From Acidobacteriota bacterium (lineage in GTDB: Bacteria; Acidobacteriota; Thermoanaerobaculia; Multivoradales; Multivoraceae): a stretch of 62,020 bases of DNA. The DNA is taken from NCBI GenBank assembly GCA_003388555.1, contig QQVD01000014.1, forward strand, positions 1 to 62,020, given 5' to 3'. Every line of letters starts with the position of its first letter. Positions within the stretch are counted from its first letter, which is position 1. Of the stretch, positions 1 to 8,325 are shown piece by piece. The notes below the pieces were generated by a model. That model was not told the origin of the DNA. It searched no databases and was given only the letters and a program-made list of their open reading frames with translations. A program made the position numbers and the translations under genes.

Positions 1-677
1 ATACCGAGATTGCGCTCCGCCAGCTCGAGGCGCAGCTCGGCGCCGCGCAGCTCGACGTAGGCGCCGGCGATCTCGGAGGCGACCAGCAGCAGCACGCCGC
101 GCTGCAGCTCCTCGACGCCTTCGAGCCGTGCCTGCGCCGCCTCGCGGGCCCGGCCCACCCGGCCGAACAGGTCGAGCTCCCAGGCGGCGTCGAAGCCGAC
201 GGTGAAGAGGTCGTTCTCGAGCGACGCCAGGCCGGCCTCGGCCAGCTCGGCGAGGGGTCCCGGCCCGTTGGCGCTGGCCTTCTGCCGGCCACCGCTGGCC
301 GCTGCCGACACCGTCGGCAGCAGCCGGCCACCCTGGGCGCGCCGTACCGCCCGCGCCTCGGCGACGCGCGCCGCCGCGATCTCGAGATCGAGGTTGCCGC
401 GCACGCCGCGCGCGATCAGGTCGCTGAGCACCGGATCGTCGAACTCGTCCCACCAGGCGAGCTGCTCGAGCACCAGGGCCTCGTCGGTCGAGACCGCTTC
501 CGCCGCGGCGGCCTGCTGGGGAGCCGGGCCCAGGCGATCGGGCAGCGGCGGCTCGGGGGCCCGATAGTCGGGACCGACGGTGCACGCTGCAGCCAGCAGC
601 ACCATGACGAAGACCGCCGACCATCGCGGCAGGCTGCGACGGAGAGCGAGGGACGACGACTTGCACGCGTTGCGCAT
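1..677 (-). CDS. RND efflux outer-membrane factor, NodT/OprM family (partial, runs off left edge)
   Basis: Outer-membrane channel of a tripartite efflux pump, exporting substrates delivered by the RND pump and adaptor encoded just upstream. The first 225 codons are present. The N-terminus is a lipoprotein signal peptide ending LLAAACTVGPDY, with the lipid-modified Cys followed by the TVGPDY sequence typical of OprM/NodT proteins. Further on are the OEP-family stretch of helical residues and GAYVELRGAELRLELAERNL, a family hallmark in the first repeat. The ATG (677-675) overlaps the TGA of the pump gene by one base (TGATG), so translation is probably coupled. It is the last gene of the TetR-adaptor-pump-channel operon. 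The C-terminal half lies outside the window. Substrate is unknown. Confidence 0.93.
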   Translation of the reverse strand, partial: MRNACKSSSLALRRSLPRWSAVFVMVLLAAACTVGPDYRAPEPPLPDRLGPAPQQAAAAEAVSTDEALVLEQLAWWDEFDDPVLSDLIARGVRGNLDLEIAAARVAEARAVRRAQGGRLLPTVSAAASGGRQKASANGPGPLAELAEAGLASLENDLFTVGFDAAWELDLFGRVGRAREAAQARLEGVEELQRGVLLLVASEIAGAYVELRGAELRLELAERNLG

Positions 678-3600
678 CACGCCGGGGCTCCTTCCTCGAG
701 ATCGAGCGAGGCTGCGGCCGCGGGCTCCGCCTCGTCGTCGGTCGCTTCCGCCGGGGCGCGCCGGAACAGCATCACGTAGGCGGCCGGCACGAAGACCATC
801 GCCAGGATGGTCGCGCCGCCGACGCCGCCGGCGAGCACGATGGCCAGCGACGGCCAGAACACTCCGCCGATGAAAAGCAGAAGCGGCAGGAATCCGCCGA
901 TCGTGGTCAAGGTGGTCGAGATCACGTGGCGCCCGCAGCCGAGCACCTCCTTCAGCACCGCCTCCCGGTTGCCCAGGCGGGCTCTCGGGTTCTCGCGGAT
1001 CGCCGCCAGCACGACGATCGAGTCGTTCAGCGCCACGCCGATCAGACCGAGGGTGCCGAGGATGGTGTTGAAGCTCACCGGGAAGCCGCGGGTCCAGGTC
1101 GCGAGCAGTGCCAGCCCGACCGAGAGGCCGCCGACCATGAGCAGGATCCCCGCCACCCGCACGCTGCGGAAGACGAGGATGATCGTCGCCATCATGATGG
1201 TCACCAGCACCGGCACGAAGGTGAGCAGGTTGCCGACCGCTTCCTGGTCCTCCTCGGCGGAGCCGCCGGACTCGAAACGGTAGCCGCGCGGCAGCACGAA
1301 GCCGGACGCCTCGAGACGCTCGCGCACCTCGGCGTCGACCTCGATCGGCAGGGCGCCGGTACGGGTGTAGCCGTAGATCGTGTTGCAACGTTCGCCGTCG
1401 TAGCGCGTCACACCACCGAGCTCGGGCCGCAGATCGAGCGTACCGATGGCCTCGAGCGGCAGCTGCGAGTCGCGGCCCGCGAAGCGCAGCGACTCGACCG
1501 CTCCGAGGTCGGAGCGCGCTCCCTCGAGGCGGAAGCGCAGCGGCAGCTGCTCGAGATCCTCGAGCACGAAGCCGCCGCTGACGCCCTCGAGCGAGCTGTC
1601 GAGCTGCGCCGCGAGGTCGGTCAGGGTCAGGCCGGCCAGCTGCGCCTCGCTCTCGTCGGCCTGCAGCCACATCTTGGGCTCGCCACGCGGCATCGACACC
1701 TGGGTGTGGAGGATGTCGGAGTGGTTCTGGAGCTCGGCGCGGACCTGTGAGCCGAGCTGCTGCAGCACCTCGATGCTGGGGCCGAAGATCCGATACTGGA
1801 CGTCGGCCTCGATCGGAGGGCCCTGCTGGAACTTGCGCACCACCACCTGCGCGTCCGGTACCAGGCGATCGATCTCGCGCTGCAGGATGGGAACCAGACG
1901 CTCGGTGGTCTCGGGGCCGTCCACCTTGACCACGCCGCGGGCGTAGTCCCGCTGGTCGACGCGGTTCATCAGCAGGTTGTAGTAGACCGCCGGGAAGGAG
2001 CCGCCCACCAGCCAGTGCACCCGCTCGACCTCCGGATGGGAACGGATCTGGCGCTCGATCTCCTCGACCGCGGCTTGGGTCTTCTCGATCGAAGAGTCGC
2101 TCGCCATCCAGACCTGGACGTCGAACATGTCGCGGTCGGTGGGCGGGAAGAACGACCGCCCCAACTGGCTGCCGAGCACGAAGCCGAGGATCGGCAGCGA
2201 GGCGCCGACCAGCAGCGGCAGGATCGGGCGCTTCAGTCCCGCGCGCATGGCGCGTTGGAAGCGATCGGCGAGCCAGCCACCGGGGAGGCCGTGTCGCCAC
2301 CAGACGCGGCGCCCCGCCTCCTCGCCGACGCCACCCTCGTGGAAGCGGCCGAATCGACCGGTGAGTGCCGCGACCACTGTGAGCGAGAGCAGGAAGCTGG
2401 CGCTCACCGCCAGGATGACGCTGATGCCGATGTAGCCGACGAAGTCCCCCGCGGCTCCGGGCAGCAGCACGATCGGCGCGAACGCCAGGACCGTCGTCAG
2501 GGTCGAGGCGAAGAGCGGCGCCCGCAGGTGCTGGGTGGTCTCCTCGACCGCCTGAGTGACCCCCATGCCCTCCTCGCGGCGCTTGCGGATCTCGTCGACG
2601 ACGACGATCGCGTTGTCGATCAGCAGACCGAGGGCGATGATCATCCCGAAGATCGACATCTGATGGATCTGACCGCCGAGCACCGAGATGCCGAACAGGG
2701 TGACGCAGACGGTGAGCGGCAGGGCGGTGCCTACGAGCAGCGCCAGCCGCCAGCCCATGGTGAACAGGATCACGATCATGATGACCACGGCGCCGGCCGC
2801 CATGTTCGACACCAGCTCGCCGAGGCGGGCGCCGGTGTAGACGTTCTGGTCGAACACCTCGACCAGCTCGATCGGCCCGCCGAGGCGCGCCTCGAACTCG
2901 TCGACCACCACCTGCGCCGCCTCGGCCCAGTCGCCGATGCGCACCCCAGCCGCGGCCCGCGCGCCGACCAGTACGGCGCGCTCGCCGTCGACCAGACCGA
3001 TCGAGCCGGGCGGATCGATCACCCCGCGCTGCACCTCGGCGACGTCGCCCAGACGCACCACCGCGCTGCCGTCGGCGCCGGTGCGTAGAGGCACCGAGCG
3101 CACCCGTTCGAGGGTGTCGAGGGCGCCGTCGACTTCGACCAGGACCGTGGTGTCGGACGAACGCATCGCTCCCGCCGGGCGGCGGGAGTCGGCAGCGCGA
3201 ACGCGCTGAGCCACCTCGTCGACGGTCAGGCCCAGGGCCTCGATCCGTTCGAGGTCGACCAGCACGGTGATCTCCTCCTCGGCCCCACCGTAGAGGCGCA
3301 CCAGCTCGGTGCCCGGAACCGACCGCAGCGCATCGGCGAGGTCCTCGGCGAGGCGCTGCATGACGCCCATCGGCGGTTCACCGTCGCCGCGCCAGACCAC
3401 CGCCTCGGTGCGGGTGAAGGCGATCACCTCGATGTTGTCGTCGACCCGCGGCTGCGGCACGCTCGGCGGCAGCTGGGTCGCCGCCTCCTCGATCTTGGTG
3501 CGGACGCGGGCGAAGACCTCCTCGTTCTCGTCGGGGCCAACCGAGTCGAGCATCTCGATGGAAATCGTCGCCTGACCGGCGCGCGACGTGGACTCGACGC

Positions 3601-3829
3601 GCTTGATCTCCTCGATCTCGTCGAGAGCGTTCTCCAGCGGTTCGGCGACCAGCGCCTCGACGCGCTCGGCCGAGGCGCCCGGAAACGGTGCGATGACCAG
3701 CGGGAAGCGGTTGAGGATGCGGGGATCCTCCAACCGCGGCAGGCTGCCGAAGGCCGACAGACCCGCCACGGCGATGACGACGACGCTCATCACCAGCAGG
3801 TAGGGGTTGCGCAGGAAGGGACCGCTCAC
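677..3829 (-). CDS. RND-superfamily efflux pump, inner-membrane permease (AcrB/MexB-like)
   Basis: Proton-driven inner-membrane pump of a tripartite exporter. At 1050 residues it has the usual RND length, with two repeats of 6 TM helices and two large periplasmic loops. The N-terminus reads NPYLLVMSVVVIAVAGL (TM1), and the TM4 proton-relay region reads LIDNAIVVVDEIR, so one of the two Asp residues found in AcrB is Asn here; this variant occurs in other RND branches. The start is GTG at 3829, chosen because it overlaps the adaptor stop by four bases (GTGA) and directly precedes TM1. The open frame continues 27 codons upstream to 3910, inside the adaptor gene, and is not believed. Substrate class cannot be read from sequence; HAE-type drug or hydrophobic-compound export is inferred from the TetR neighbour. 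Confidence 0.95.
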   Translation of the reverse strand: MSGPFLRNPYLLVMSVVVIAVAGLSAFGSLPRLEDPRILNRFPLVIAPFPGASAERVEALVAEPLENALDEIEEIKRVESTSRAGQATISIEMLDSVGPDENEEVFARVRTKIEEAATQLPPSVPQPRVDDNIEVIAFTRTEAVVWRGDGEPPMGVMQRLAEDLADALRSVPGTELVRLYGGAEEEITVLVDLERIEALGLTVDEVAQRVRAADSRRPAGAMRSSDTTVLVEVDGALDTLERVRSVPLRTGADGSAVVRLGDVAEVQRGVIDPPGSIGLVDGERAVLVGARAAAGVRIGDWAEAAQVVVDEFEARLGGPIELVEVFDQNVYTGARLGELVSNMAAGAVVIMIVILFTMGWRLALLVGTALPLTVCVTLFGISVLGGQIHQMSIFGMIIALGLLIDNAIVVVDEIRKRREEGMGVTQAVEETTQHLRAPLFASTLTTVLAFAPIVLLPGAAGDFVGYIGISVILAVSASFLLSLTVVAALTGRFGRFHEGGVGEEAGRRVWWRHGLPGGWLADRFQRAMRAGLKRPILPLLVGASLPILGFVLGSQLGRSFFPPTDRDMFDVQVWMASDSSIEKTQAAVEEIERQIRSHPEVERVHWLVGGSFPAVYYNLLMNRVDQRDYARGVVKVDGPETTERLVPILQREIDRLVPDAQVVVRKFQQGPPIEADVQYRIFGPSIEVLQQLGSQVRAELQNHSDILHTQVSMPRGEPKMWLQADESEAQLAGLTLTDLAAQLDSSLEGVSGGFVLEDLEQLPLRFRLEGARSDLGAVESLRFAGRDSQLPLEAIGTLDLRPELGGVTRYDGERCNTIYGYTRTGALPIEVDAEVRERLEASGFVLPRGYRFESGGSAEEDQEAVGNLLTFVPVLVTIMMATIILVFRSVRVAGILLMVGGLSVGLALLATWTRGFPVSFNTILGTLGLIGVALNDSIVVLAAIRENPRARLGNREAVLKEVLGCGRHVISTTLTTIGGFLPLLLFIGGVFWPSLAIVLAGGVGGATILAMVFVPAAYVMLFRRAPAEATDDEAEPAAAASLDLEEGAPA

Positions 3830-5067
3830 CGCACCGCCTCCCCGGCCTCGACTCCAGCCGAGGTCGCCAGCGCCGGTCGACCCGCGTCGACCGTCTCGGC
3901 GATGACCCACTGGCCGACGACGAGTCGCTGCAGGCCGTCGAGCACGATGAGGTCACCCTCCTGGAGGGCACCGCGCACCAGGGCCCTGGCTCCGGCGTCG
4001 CCGCTGGTGTCGAGCTCGACCACCTCGACCGGCCGCTGCTCGATGCGATGCGTCGCCCTGGCAGGGGCTGCCTCGTCGGCGCTGACCGGCACCGTCACCA
4101 GGACCGACCAGAGACCGCGCGAGGACTCGGTGAGCGCAGCGAGCGGCAACTCGAACCCACTCGCCTGCGAGCGGTCCTCGAGGCTCAGCACTGCGGTCTC
4201 CCCCACCCGCAGCTCGCCGAGCGAGGCGTCGAGCTCGAGCAGCACGTCGACGGTGCGGGTGGCGGTGGCCTGTTCCGGCAGCAGCGCCAGACGGCGTGCC
4301 GGATAGACCTCCTGCCCGACGCGCACGTCCACGGACTCCTCTCTCTCCAGAGCGCGGGCGGCTTCGATCGGCAGGCCCACCCTCGCCCGCGGCCGGTCGA
4401 CCTCGAGCAGCACCAGCACCGGTGTCCCGGCCATCACCACCTGGCCCTCGTCGAGGCGCCGCTCGACCACCAGGCTGCGGAACGGTGCCCGCAGGCGGGA
4501 CTTCTCCAGGTCCACCTCGACCAGGTCCCTCTCGGCCCGCGTGCGGTCGAGCGCGGCGGCGGCGGAGTCGCGAGCTCGCCTCGCCTCGTCGACGTCCTGC
4601 GGCGAGACCGCGCTGCGCTGCGCCGCGCGCTCGAACCTGTCGAGCGTGCTGGTGGCCAGGTCGTAGGCTGTGCGTGCCTCGGCGACCGCCGCCTCGAGCT
4701 GACGCGACCTCGCCTCGAGCCGGCGGGTGTCGAGCTCGGCGAGCACCGCCCCGTCCGCGACCCGGTCTCCCTCGTCGACGACGACGCGTTCGAGCGTGCC
4801 GGCGAGATCGAAGCCCACCTCGGAACGACGCCGGGCCTCGATCTGGCCGCGGTAGAGGCTGCGGCGGCCGAAGCTCTCACTGCGCACCGCCGGCGCCGTC
4901 CGCACCGTCAGGATCGTACCCTCCTCGACCGCGCCCGCGCCGGTGTCGGCGCCGACATCGGCTCCGGCACCGCTGCTGCAGCTCCAGGTCGCCGCCGCCG
5001 CCGCGGCGACGACCGTCGCGGCGACCGCCGCATTGGTTCTGAACCTCATTCGAATTCTCCCGCTCAT
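3826..5067 (-). CDS. RND efflux periplasmic adaptor (HlyD/AcrA-type membrane fusion protein)
   Basis: Periplasmic adaptor linking the RND pump to the outer-membrane channel. 413 residues. The N-terminal signal segment ends TWSCSSG, a weak lipobox, so it may be a lipoprotein. It is followed by the barrel-sandwich (lipoyl) half RRSEVGFDLAGTLERVVV, a helical hairpin rich in Ala, Arg and Glu (about residues 115-190), and the second lipoyl half SRLRAPFRSLVVERRLDEG, then beta-barrel and membrane-proximal domains. The ATG (5067-5065) overlaps the TetR stop in ATGA, and the 3' end overlaps the pump start in GTGA, so the operon is tightly coupled. The assignment is firm at family level; the partner is the adjacent pump. 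Confidence 0.94.
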   Translation of the reverse strand: MSGRIRMRFRTNAAVAATVVAAAAAATWSCSSGAGADVGADTGAGAVEEGTILTVRTAPAVRSESFGRRSLYRGQIEARRRSEVGFDLAGTLERVVVDEGDRVADGAVLAELDTRRLEARSRQLEAAVAEARTAYDLATSTLDRFERAAQRSAVSPQDVDEARRARDSAAAALDRTRAERDLVEVDLEKSRLRAPFRSLVVERRLDEGQVVMAGTPVLVLLEVDRPRARVGLPIEAARALEREESVDVRVGQEVYPARRLALLPEQATATRTVDVLLELDASLGELRVGETAVLSLEDRSQASGFELPLAALTESSRGLWSVLVTVPVSADEAAPARATHRIEQRPVEVVELDTSGDAGARALVRGALQEGDLIVLDGLQRLVVGQWVIAETVDAGRPALATSAGVEAGEAVR

Positions 5068-5876
5068 GTCGTGGACCTCGTGCTGCTGCGATCGTCTTCG
5101 GAGCCCTTCCCGCTTCGCTCTTCCGCGGTGCCCGGAGAGGCCTCAGGACACGGATCTGGTGCCTGCGCGCCAGCGGCCGGTCCCTGTGCCGACCGCTGAT
5201 CGGCGTTGCCCAGGCCGGCGAGCGCCACCCGTTGCGCGCCGCGCAGCATCGCCTCGGCCTCGCCGGGACCGAGCGCGCGCGCCAGCGTCATGCCTCCCAC
5301 CATCGCCGCGATCAGCCCCAGCGCGAGCTCGTCGCGCTCCGCGGCCACGTCGCCTGTCGCCGCGTCAGCCGCGAGCTGCGCCGTCCGTGCCATCTCCGGC
5401 CCACCGTCGGCTCGAGGGCGAGGGGCCTCCGTCGGCTCCTCGTCGTCCTCGCGCAGCCTGGCGGCGAGCTGCCGCTTCCAAACCTCCAACCCCTCGGCGA
5501 ACGCCGCCCGGGCCGCATCGTTCGAGCGCGCCAGCTCGGGCGTCAGCGCCGGCAGGGGACAGCCCATCTCCACCGCCTCGAGGTGGCCCTGCGACAGGTA
5601 GTTGCCGATCAGGCCGGCGACCCACTGCGCGCCGGCCAGGGCCTCGAGGCCCTGTTCGCGCTGCGGCGGCGGCTCGTGCAGGGCGTCGCGCAGCACCTCG
5701 CGCAGCAGCTCCTCCTTGCTCGCGAAGTGGCGGTAGAACGCGCCGGCGGTGAGGCCTGCCTCGGCCATCACGCCGTCGATGCCGGCTCCGAGGTAGCCAT
5801 GGCGCCTGAACCGGCGCCCGGCGGCGTCGAGGATCGCCCGGCGGCTCCTCTCCTTCTGATCGCTCGCGTAGCCCAT
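5064..5876 (-). CDS. TetR/AcrR-family transcriptional regulator of the efflux operon
   Basis: DNA-binding repressor, first gene of the efflux operon and so probably autoregulatory. The helix-turn-helix lies at about residues 10-57: RRAILDAAGRRFRRHGYLGA, then AGLTAGAFYRHFASKEELL, the TetR recognition-helix pattern. The ligand-binding domain follows (AVEMGCPLPALTPELA, as in the AcrR/NemR-like group). At 270 residues it is longer than the usual 190-210 because of a low-complexity tail after about residue 225. The ATG at 5876 is preceded by GGAGGAAGG. A 15-bp inverted repeat lies 34 bp upstream and is a good operator candidate. The inducer is unknown. Confidence 0.93.
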   Translation of the reverse strand: MGYASDQKERSRRAILDAAGRRFRRHGYLGAGIDGVMAEAGLTAGAFYRHFASKEELLREVLRDALHEPPPQREQGLEALAGAQWVAGLIGNYLSQGHLEAVEMGCPLPALTPELARSNDAARAAFAEGLEVWKRQLAARLREDDEEPTEAPRPRADGGPEMARTAQLAADAATGDVAAERDELALGLIAAMVGGMTLARALGPGEAEAMLRGAQRVALAGLGNADQRSAQGPAAGAQAPDPCPEASPGTAEERSGKGSEDDRSSTRSTT

Positions 5877-5909
5877 CGCGCCCCTTCCTCCGGCTGGCCA
5901 ATCTCTGCG

Positions 5910-5924
5910 ACGTATAGATTACGT
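5910..5924. promoter_or_regulatory. Candidate TetR operator in the efflux/globin intergenic region
   Basis: Perfect inverted repeat ACGTA-N5-TACGT in an unusually AT-rich patch between the divergent TetR gene and the truncated haemoglobin. On the minus strand it contains TAATCT, a -10-like hexamer for the TetR promoter. Binding by the adjacent regulator is inferred from position only. Confidence 0.45.
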
Positions 5925-6139
5925 TCGTCATCCGCCAGGGTTGCGGATGTGATCTCGGCAACTCCGTATTGCCCGGCTGGGCGCCCGAAGGCAGTGTGGG
6001 AGGGCGACGTCCGTTCGCAGGGCCTGGAGCGATCGACGGCGGCAGGGGCGCCCCAGGTCCAGCCGAAGAGTCGCCTCCGGCCGGCGTCCGGACTTCGACG
6101 GAGCGCCGCGACCGGGGCACGCAACCAGAGGAGACGGAG

Positions 6140-6565
6140 ATGACGGACCGTTCAGCGGACTCGGCGAGCCCTGCACCGACGCTCTACCAACGGCTCGGCG
6201 GCGAGCCGGTGATCGAGCGCCTGATCGGCGAGTTCTACCGTCGGGTCCTCGCCGACGAGATCCTGTCGCCCTTCTTCGCGCACACGCCGATGGCGCGCCT
6301 CGAGGCCATGCAGCGCGAGTTCTTCGCCGCCGCGTTGGGAGGTCCGGCGCGCTACACCGGGAGACCGCTCTCCGAGGCCCACGCCGGACGCGGCATCCGG
6401 CGACAGCACGTGCAGCGCTTCCTCGACCACCTCTTCGCGGCGCTCGAGAGCCTCGGCGAGTCCGACCCGGCGCGGCGCCTCAGCGAGGAGGACCGCCTCG
6501 AGATCATCTCGCACATCAACACCTACGTCGGGGAGATCACCGGCGAGGGGTCGATGGCGGGCTGA
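6140..6565 (+). CDS. Group I truncated haemoglobin (trHbN-like)
   Basis: Small cytoplasmic haem protein that binds O2/NO; trHbN proteins typically detoxify NO. 141 residues. It opens LYQRLGGEPVIERLIGEFY. The haem-pocket residues match Mycobacterium tuberculosis trHbN: Tyr33 (B10), Leu54 (E7), Gln58 (E11) and proximal His81 (F8) in SEAHAGRGI. The start ATG at 6140 is chosen because GAGGAGACGG lies just upstream; the frame is open back to 5969, but that part crosses the promoter region. It is transcribed divergently from the efflux operon with a 263-bp gap. No reductase partner is adjacent. Physiological ligand is not determinable. Confidence 0.93.
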   Translation: MTDRSADSASPAPTLYQRLGGEPVIERLIGEFYRRVLADEILSPFFAHTPMARLEAMQREFFAAALGGPARYTGRPLSEAHAGRGIRRQHVQRFLDHLFAALESLGESDPARRLSEEDRLEIISHINTYVGEITGEGSMAG

Positions 6566-6832
6566 GCCGGCGGTCGTCGGTCGGGCCGCTCCTTCGGTCG
6601 GCTCGCAGGCGGCGCACTTCGATCCGCGGTCGCCCATGTGGAGGCCCGCTGGCCGAGGCCCTGCAACCCTGCCCAGTCGGCTCAGCCCTCCTGAGCACAT
6701 CGGGCGCTGGCAGGTTCGGAGCCTTCTTTCCGAGGAAGGAGTGCAGGGCGGCATGGCTGGGCCTCCCGCGACTCGATCCGGGCTCGGCTCCACGGGCCGC
6801 GACCGACGACCAGCCACGACTCCGTGAGCCAG

Positions 6833-6840
6833 AGGAGGAG
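6833..6840 (+). promoter_or_regulatory. Strong ribosome binding site fixing the start of the Cys-rich secreted protein
   Basis: AGGAGGAG followed by CAAC and GTG at 6845. It decides between two in-frame GTG codons (6824 and 6845), since the upstream one has no such site and would place the ribosome binding site inside the coding sequence. Confidence 0.7.
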
Positions 6841-6844
6841 CAAC

Positions 6845-7975
6845 GTGAGCGACACCCCTTCCCCATCAGCACCTTCGACGGGCCGAACGCAGCGGCTGAG
6901 CGTGACGCAGGGCTTCGTCCCCCTGGCGCTGGGCCTGTCGATCGTCGCCGTCAGCGCCCCCGCGTCGTCTCAGGATGAGCTCGGCGTGGTGGTCGAGATC
7001 CGCAGCGAGAGCGTGGCGCCGAAACTGGAGACGAGTAGCGCTCTCCCGGGCCAGCTCGCCCAACAGGCCCTCACCCTGATCGCCGAGCTGGACCTGATGG
7101 ACAACGCGGACCTCAGAGAGCTGCTTCTGACGCGCGAGTTCGCGATCGAGCCGAAGACCACGGTCGAAACCTACGAGATCCTCCACAAGGGCAACCGGGT
7201 GCGGCTCGACATGGGGCGCAACAGCCTGCTGGGTGCCCTCACCGAGGACCGCAGCCGGATCGCCGAGTGGGCGGTGATCGACCCGGCGTCGGGTCGGGTC
7301 ATCCAAACCGACGCCTTCAACCGCGCCTACGCCGGCGAGCAGCCAGTGACCACTACCGCGACCCCACCCGGCTCGCTCCGTCGCATCGCGGGACCCGATC
7401 CCACCGGCAGGACCGAGACCATCCTCGGACACGAGGCCCACGGCTACACCTCCACGGACGAGCTCACCATGACCCCACTCGGAAGACCGTCCGGGGATGC
7501 GCCGGTGCCCGGCGTCGTCACCAGGATCACCACCGACGTCTGGGTCGCCACCGAGGGGCGGTACGCCGGCGACGACGAGCTCGGCGCGATCCTACGACTC
7601 CTCGGCAGCGGGTTCGGCGCCGGCGAGGCCGGCAACGCCGTCGCAGATCTCTCCTCCAGGGGGCTTGTGCTCGGCAGCGACCAGCGGACGGAGATCTTCA
7701 TGGGGTCCGCCGTCGATGGCGCCTTCAAGGGAGGCAAAGCCCTCTCCAGCGCCTCGTGGAGGGTGACCGGCATCGAACGCAAGCCACTCGACGATTCGCT
7801 GTTCGCGGGATTCGAGCGCGGCGAGCAGAGCTGCGACTGCAGCTGCGCGGCGTGGAGGGAGATGGAGGCCATGGGGAAGCTCTCCAAGGACGAGGTGCGC
7901 AACCACCCGCGCGTCATGACCCACGCGATGTGTGCGCCACAGTGCGCCGGGCAGTGGATCGCTTGCGCGCAGTAG
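6845..7975 (+). CDS. Secreted protein of unknown function with a six-cysteine C-terminal module
   Basis: 376 residues, not assigned to a family. The N-terminus carries a signal peptide whose hydrophobic core (FVPLALGLSIVAVSA) ends at PASSQ, so the mature part is extracytoplasmic. The body is soluble alpha/beta sequence with two acidic and helical stretches and no recognisable catalytic motif; the section YEILHKGNRVRLDMG resembles DUF4412-like lipoproteins that carry a short helical and beta repeat, but this is weak. The last 45 residues hold all the cysteines, arranged C-x-C-x-C-x28-C-x3-C-x6-C (CDCSC, then MCAPQCAGQWIACAQ at the end). Possible disulfide knot or metal site. It stands alone behind the globin gene. 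Confidence 0.75.
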   Translation: MSDTPSPSAPSTGRTQRLSVTQGFVPLALGLSIVAVSAPASSQDELGVVVEIRSESVAPKLETSSALPGQLAQQALTLIAELDLMDNADLRELLLTREFAIEPKTTVETYEILHKGNRVRLDMGRNSLLGALTEDRSRIAEWAVIDPASGRVIQTDAFNRAYAGEQPVTTTATPPGSLRRIAGPDPTGRTETILGHEAHGYTSTDELTMTPLGRPSGDAPVPGVVTRITTDVWVATEGRYAGDDELGAILRLLGSGFGAGEAGNAVADLSSRGLVLGSDQRTEIFMGSAVDGAFKGGKALSSASWRVTGIERKPLDDSLFAGFERGEQSCDCSCAAWREMEAMGKLSKDEVRNHPRVMTHAMCAPQCAGQWIACAQ

Positions 7976-8325
7976 CGCTGCAGCGCGGTCGAAGGCACCC
8001 GAGGAGTGGAGGAACTCCACCACGAAGTCTCCGGACTCACGCCGAGCTCTCCGCCGGCAGGCGACGCCGAGGCGAACGACGTAAGCCGACACGCACGAAG
8101 ACCAGGCCGAACTCGAGGCCTGCTCCGTCAGAGTGACGCCGAGGCGAGCGCCGCGCGCGAGCCGAGACGCACGAGCACGGTCACCTCCAGGGGACCGGGC
8201 TCGCTACCGCCGATCGTCTGGAGACACCTAAGGCGTGGACGACGTCCACGCTGCTGCCACCGCTCTAGACTCGACGCCGAGCCCGAGCCGAAGGCGAAGT
8301 GCGAGCCGCTGACGTCCGGCGGCAC
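7976..8325 (-). repeat. Decayed tandem copies of the tail cassette behind the M12B-like peptidase gene
   Basis: This gene-free stretch is built from diverged copies, on the minus strand, of the sequence encoding the DGFE...WSSTTP tail and its 3' flank. The first unit past the stop still reads GTCAGCGGCTCGCACTTCGC and GGCGTCGAGTC, then CCACGCCTTAGGTG, nearly identical to the array at 29946. Further out, one unit still translates as SPETSWWSSSTP (about 8001-8036) and another keeps TCGGCCTGGTCTTCG (about 8100-8115). The copies start about 100 bp apart. Seen directly by comparison with 29946-30180; the decay order is inference. Confidence 0.65.

Noticed and set aside
2015-3088. A 357-codon plus-strand frame opposite the RND pump
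   Set aside because: His/Asp/Arg-rich shadow of the pump gene with no family features.
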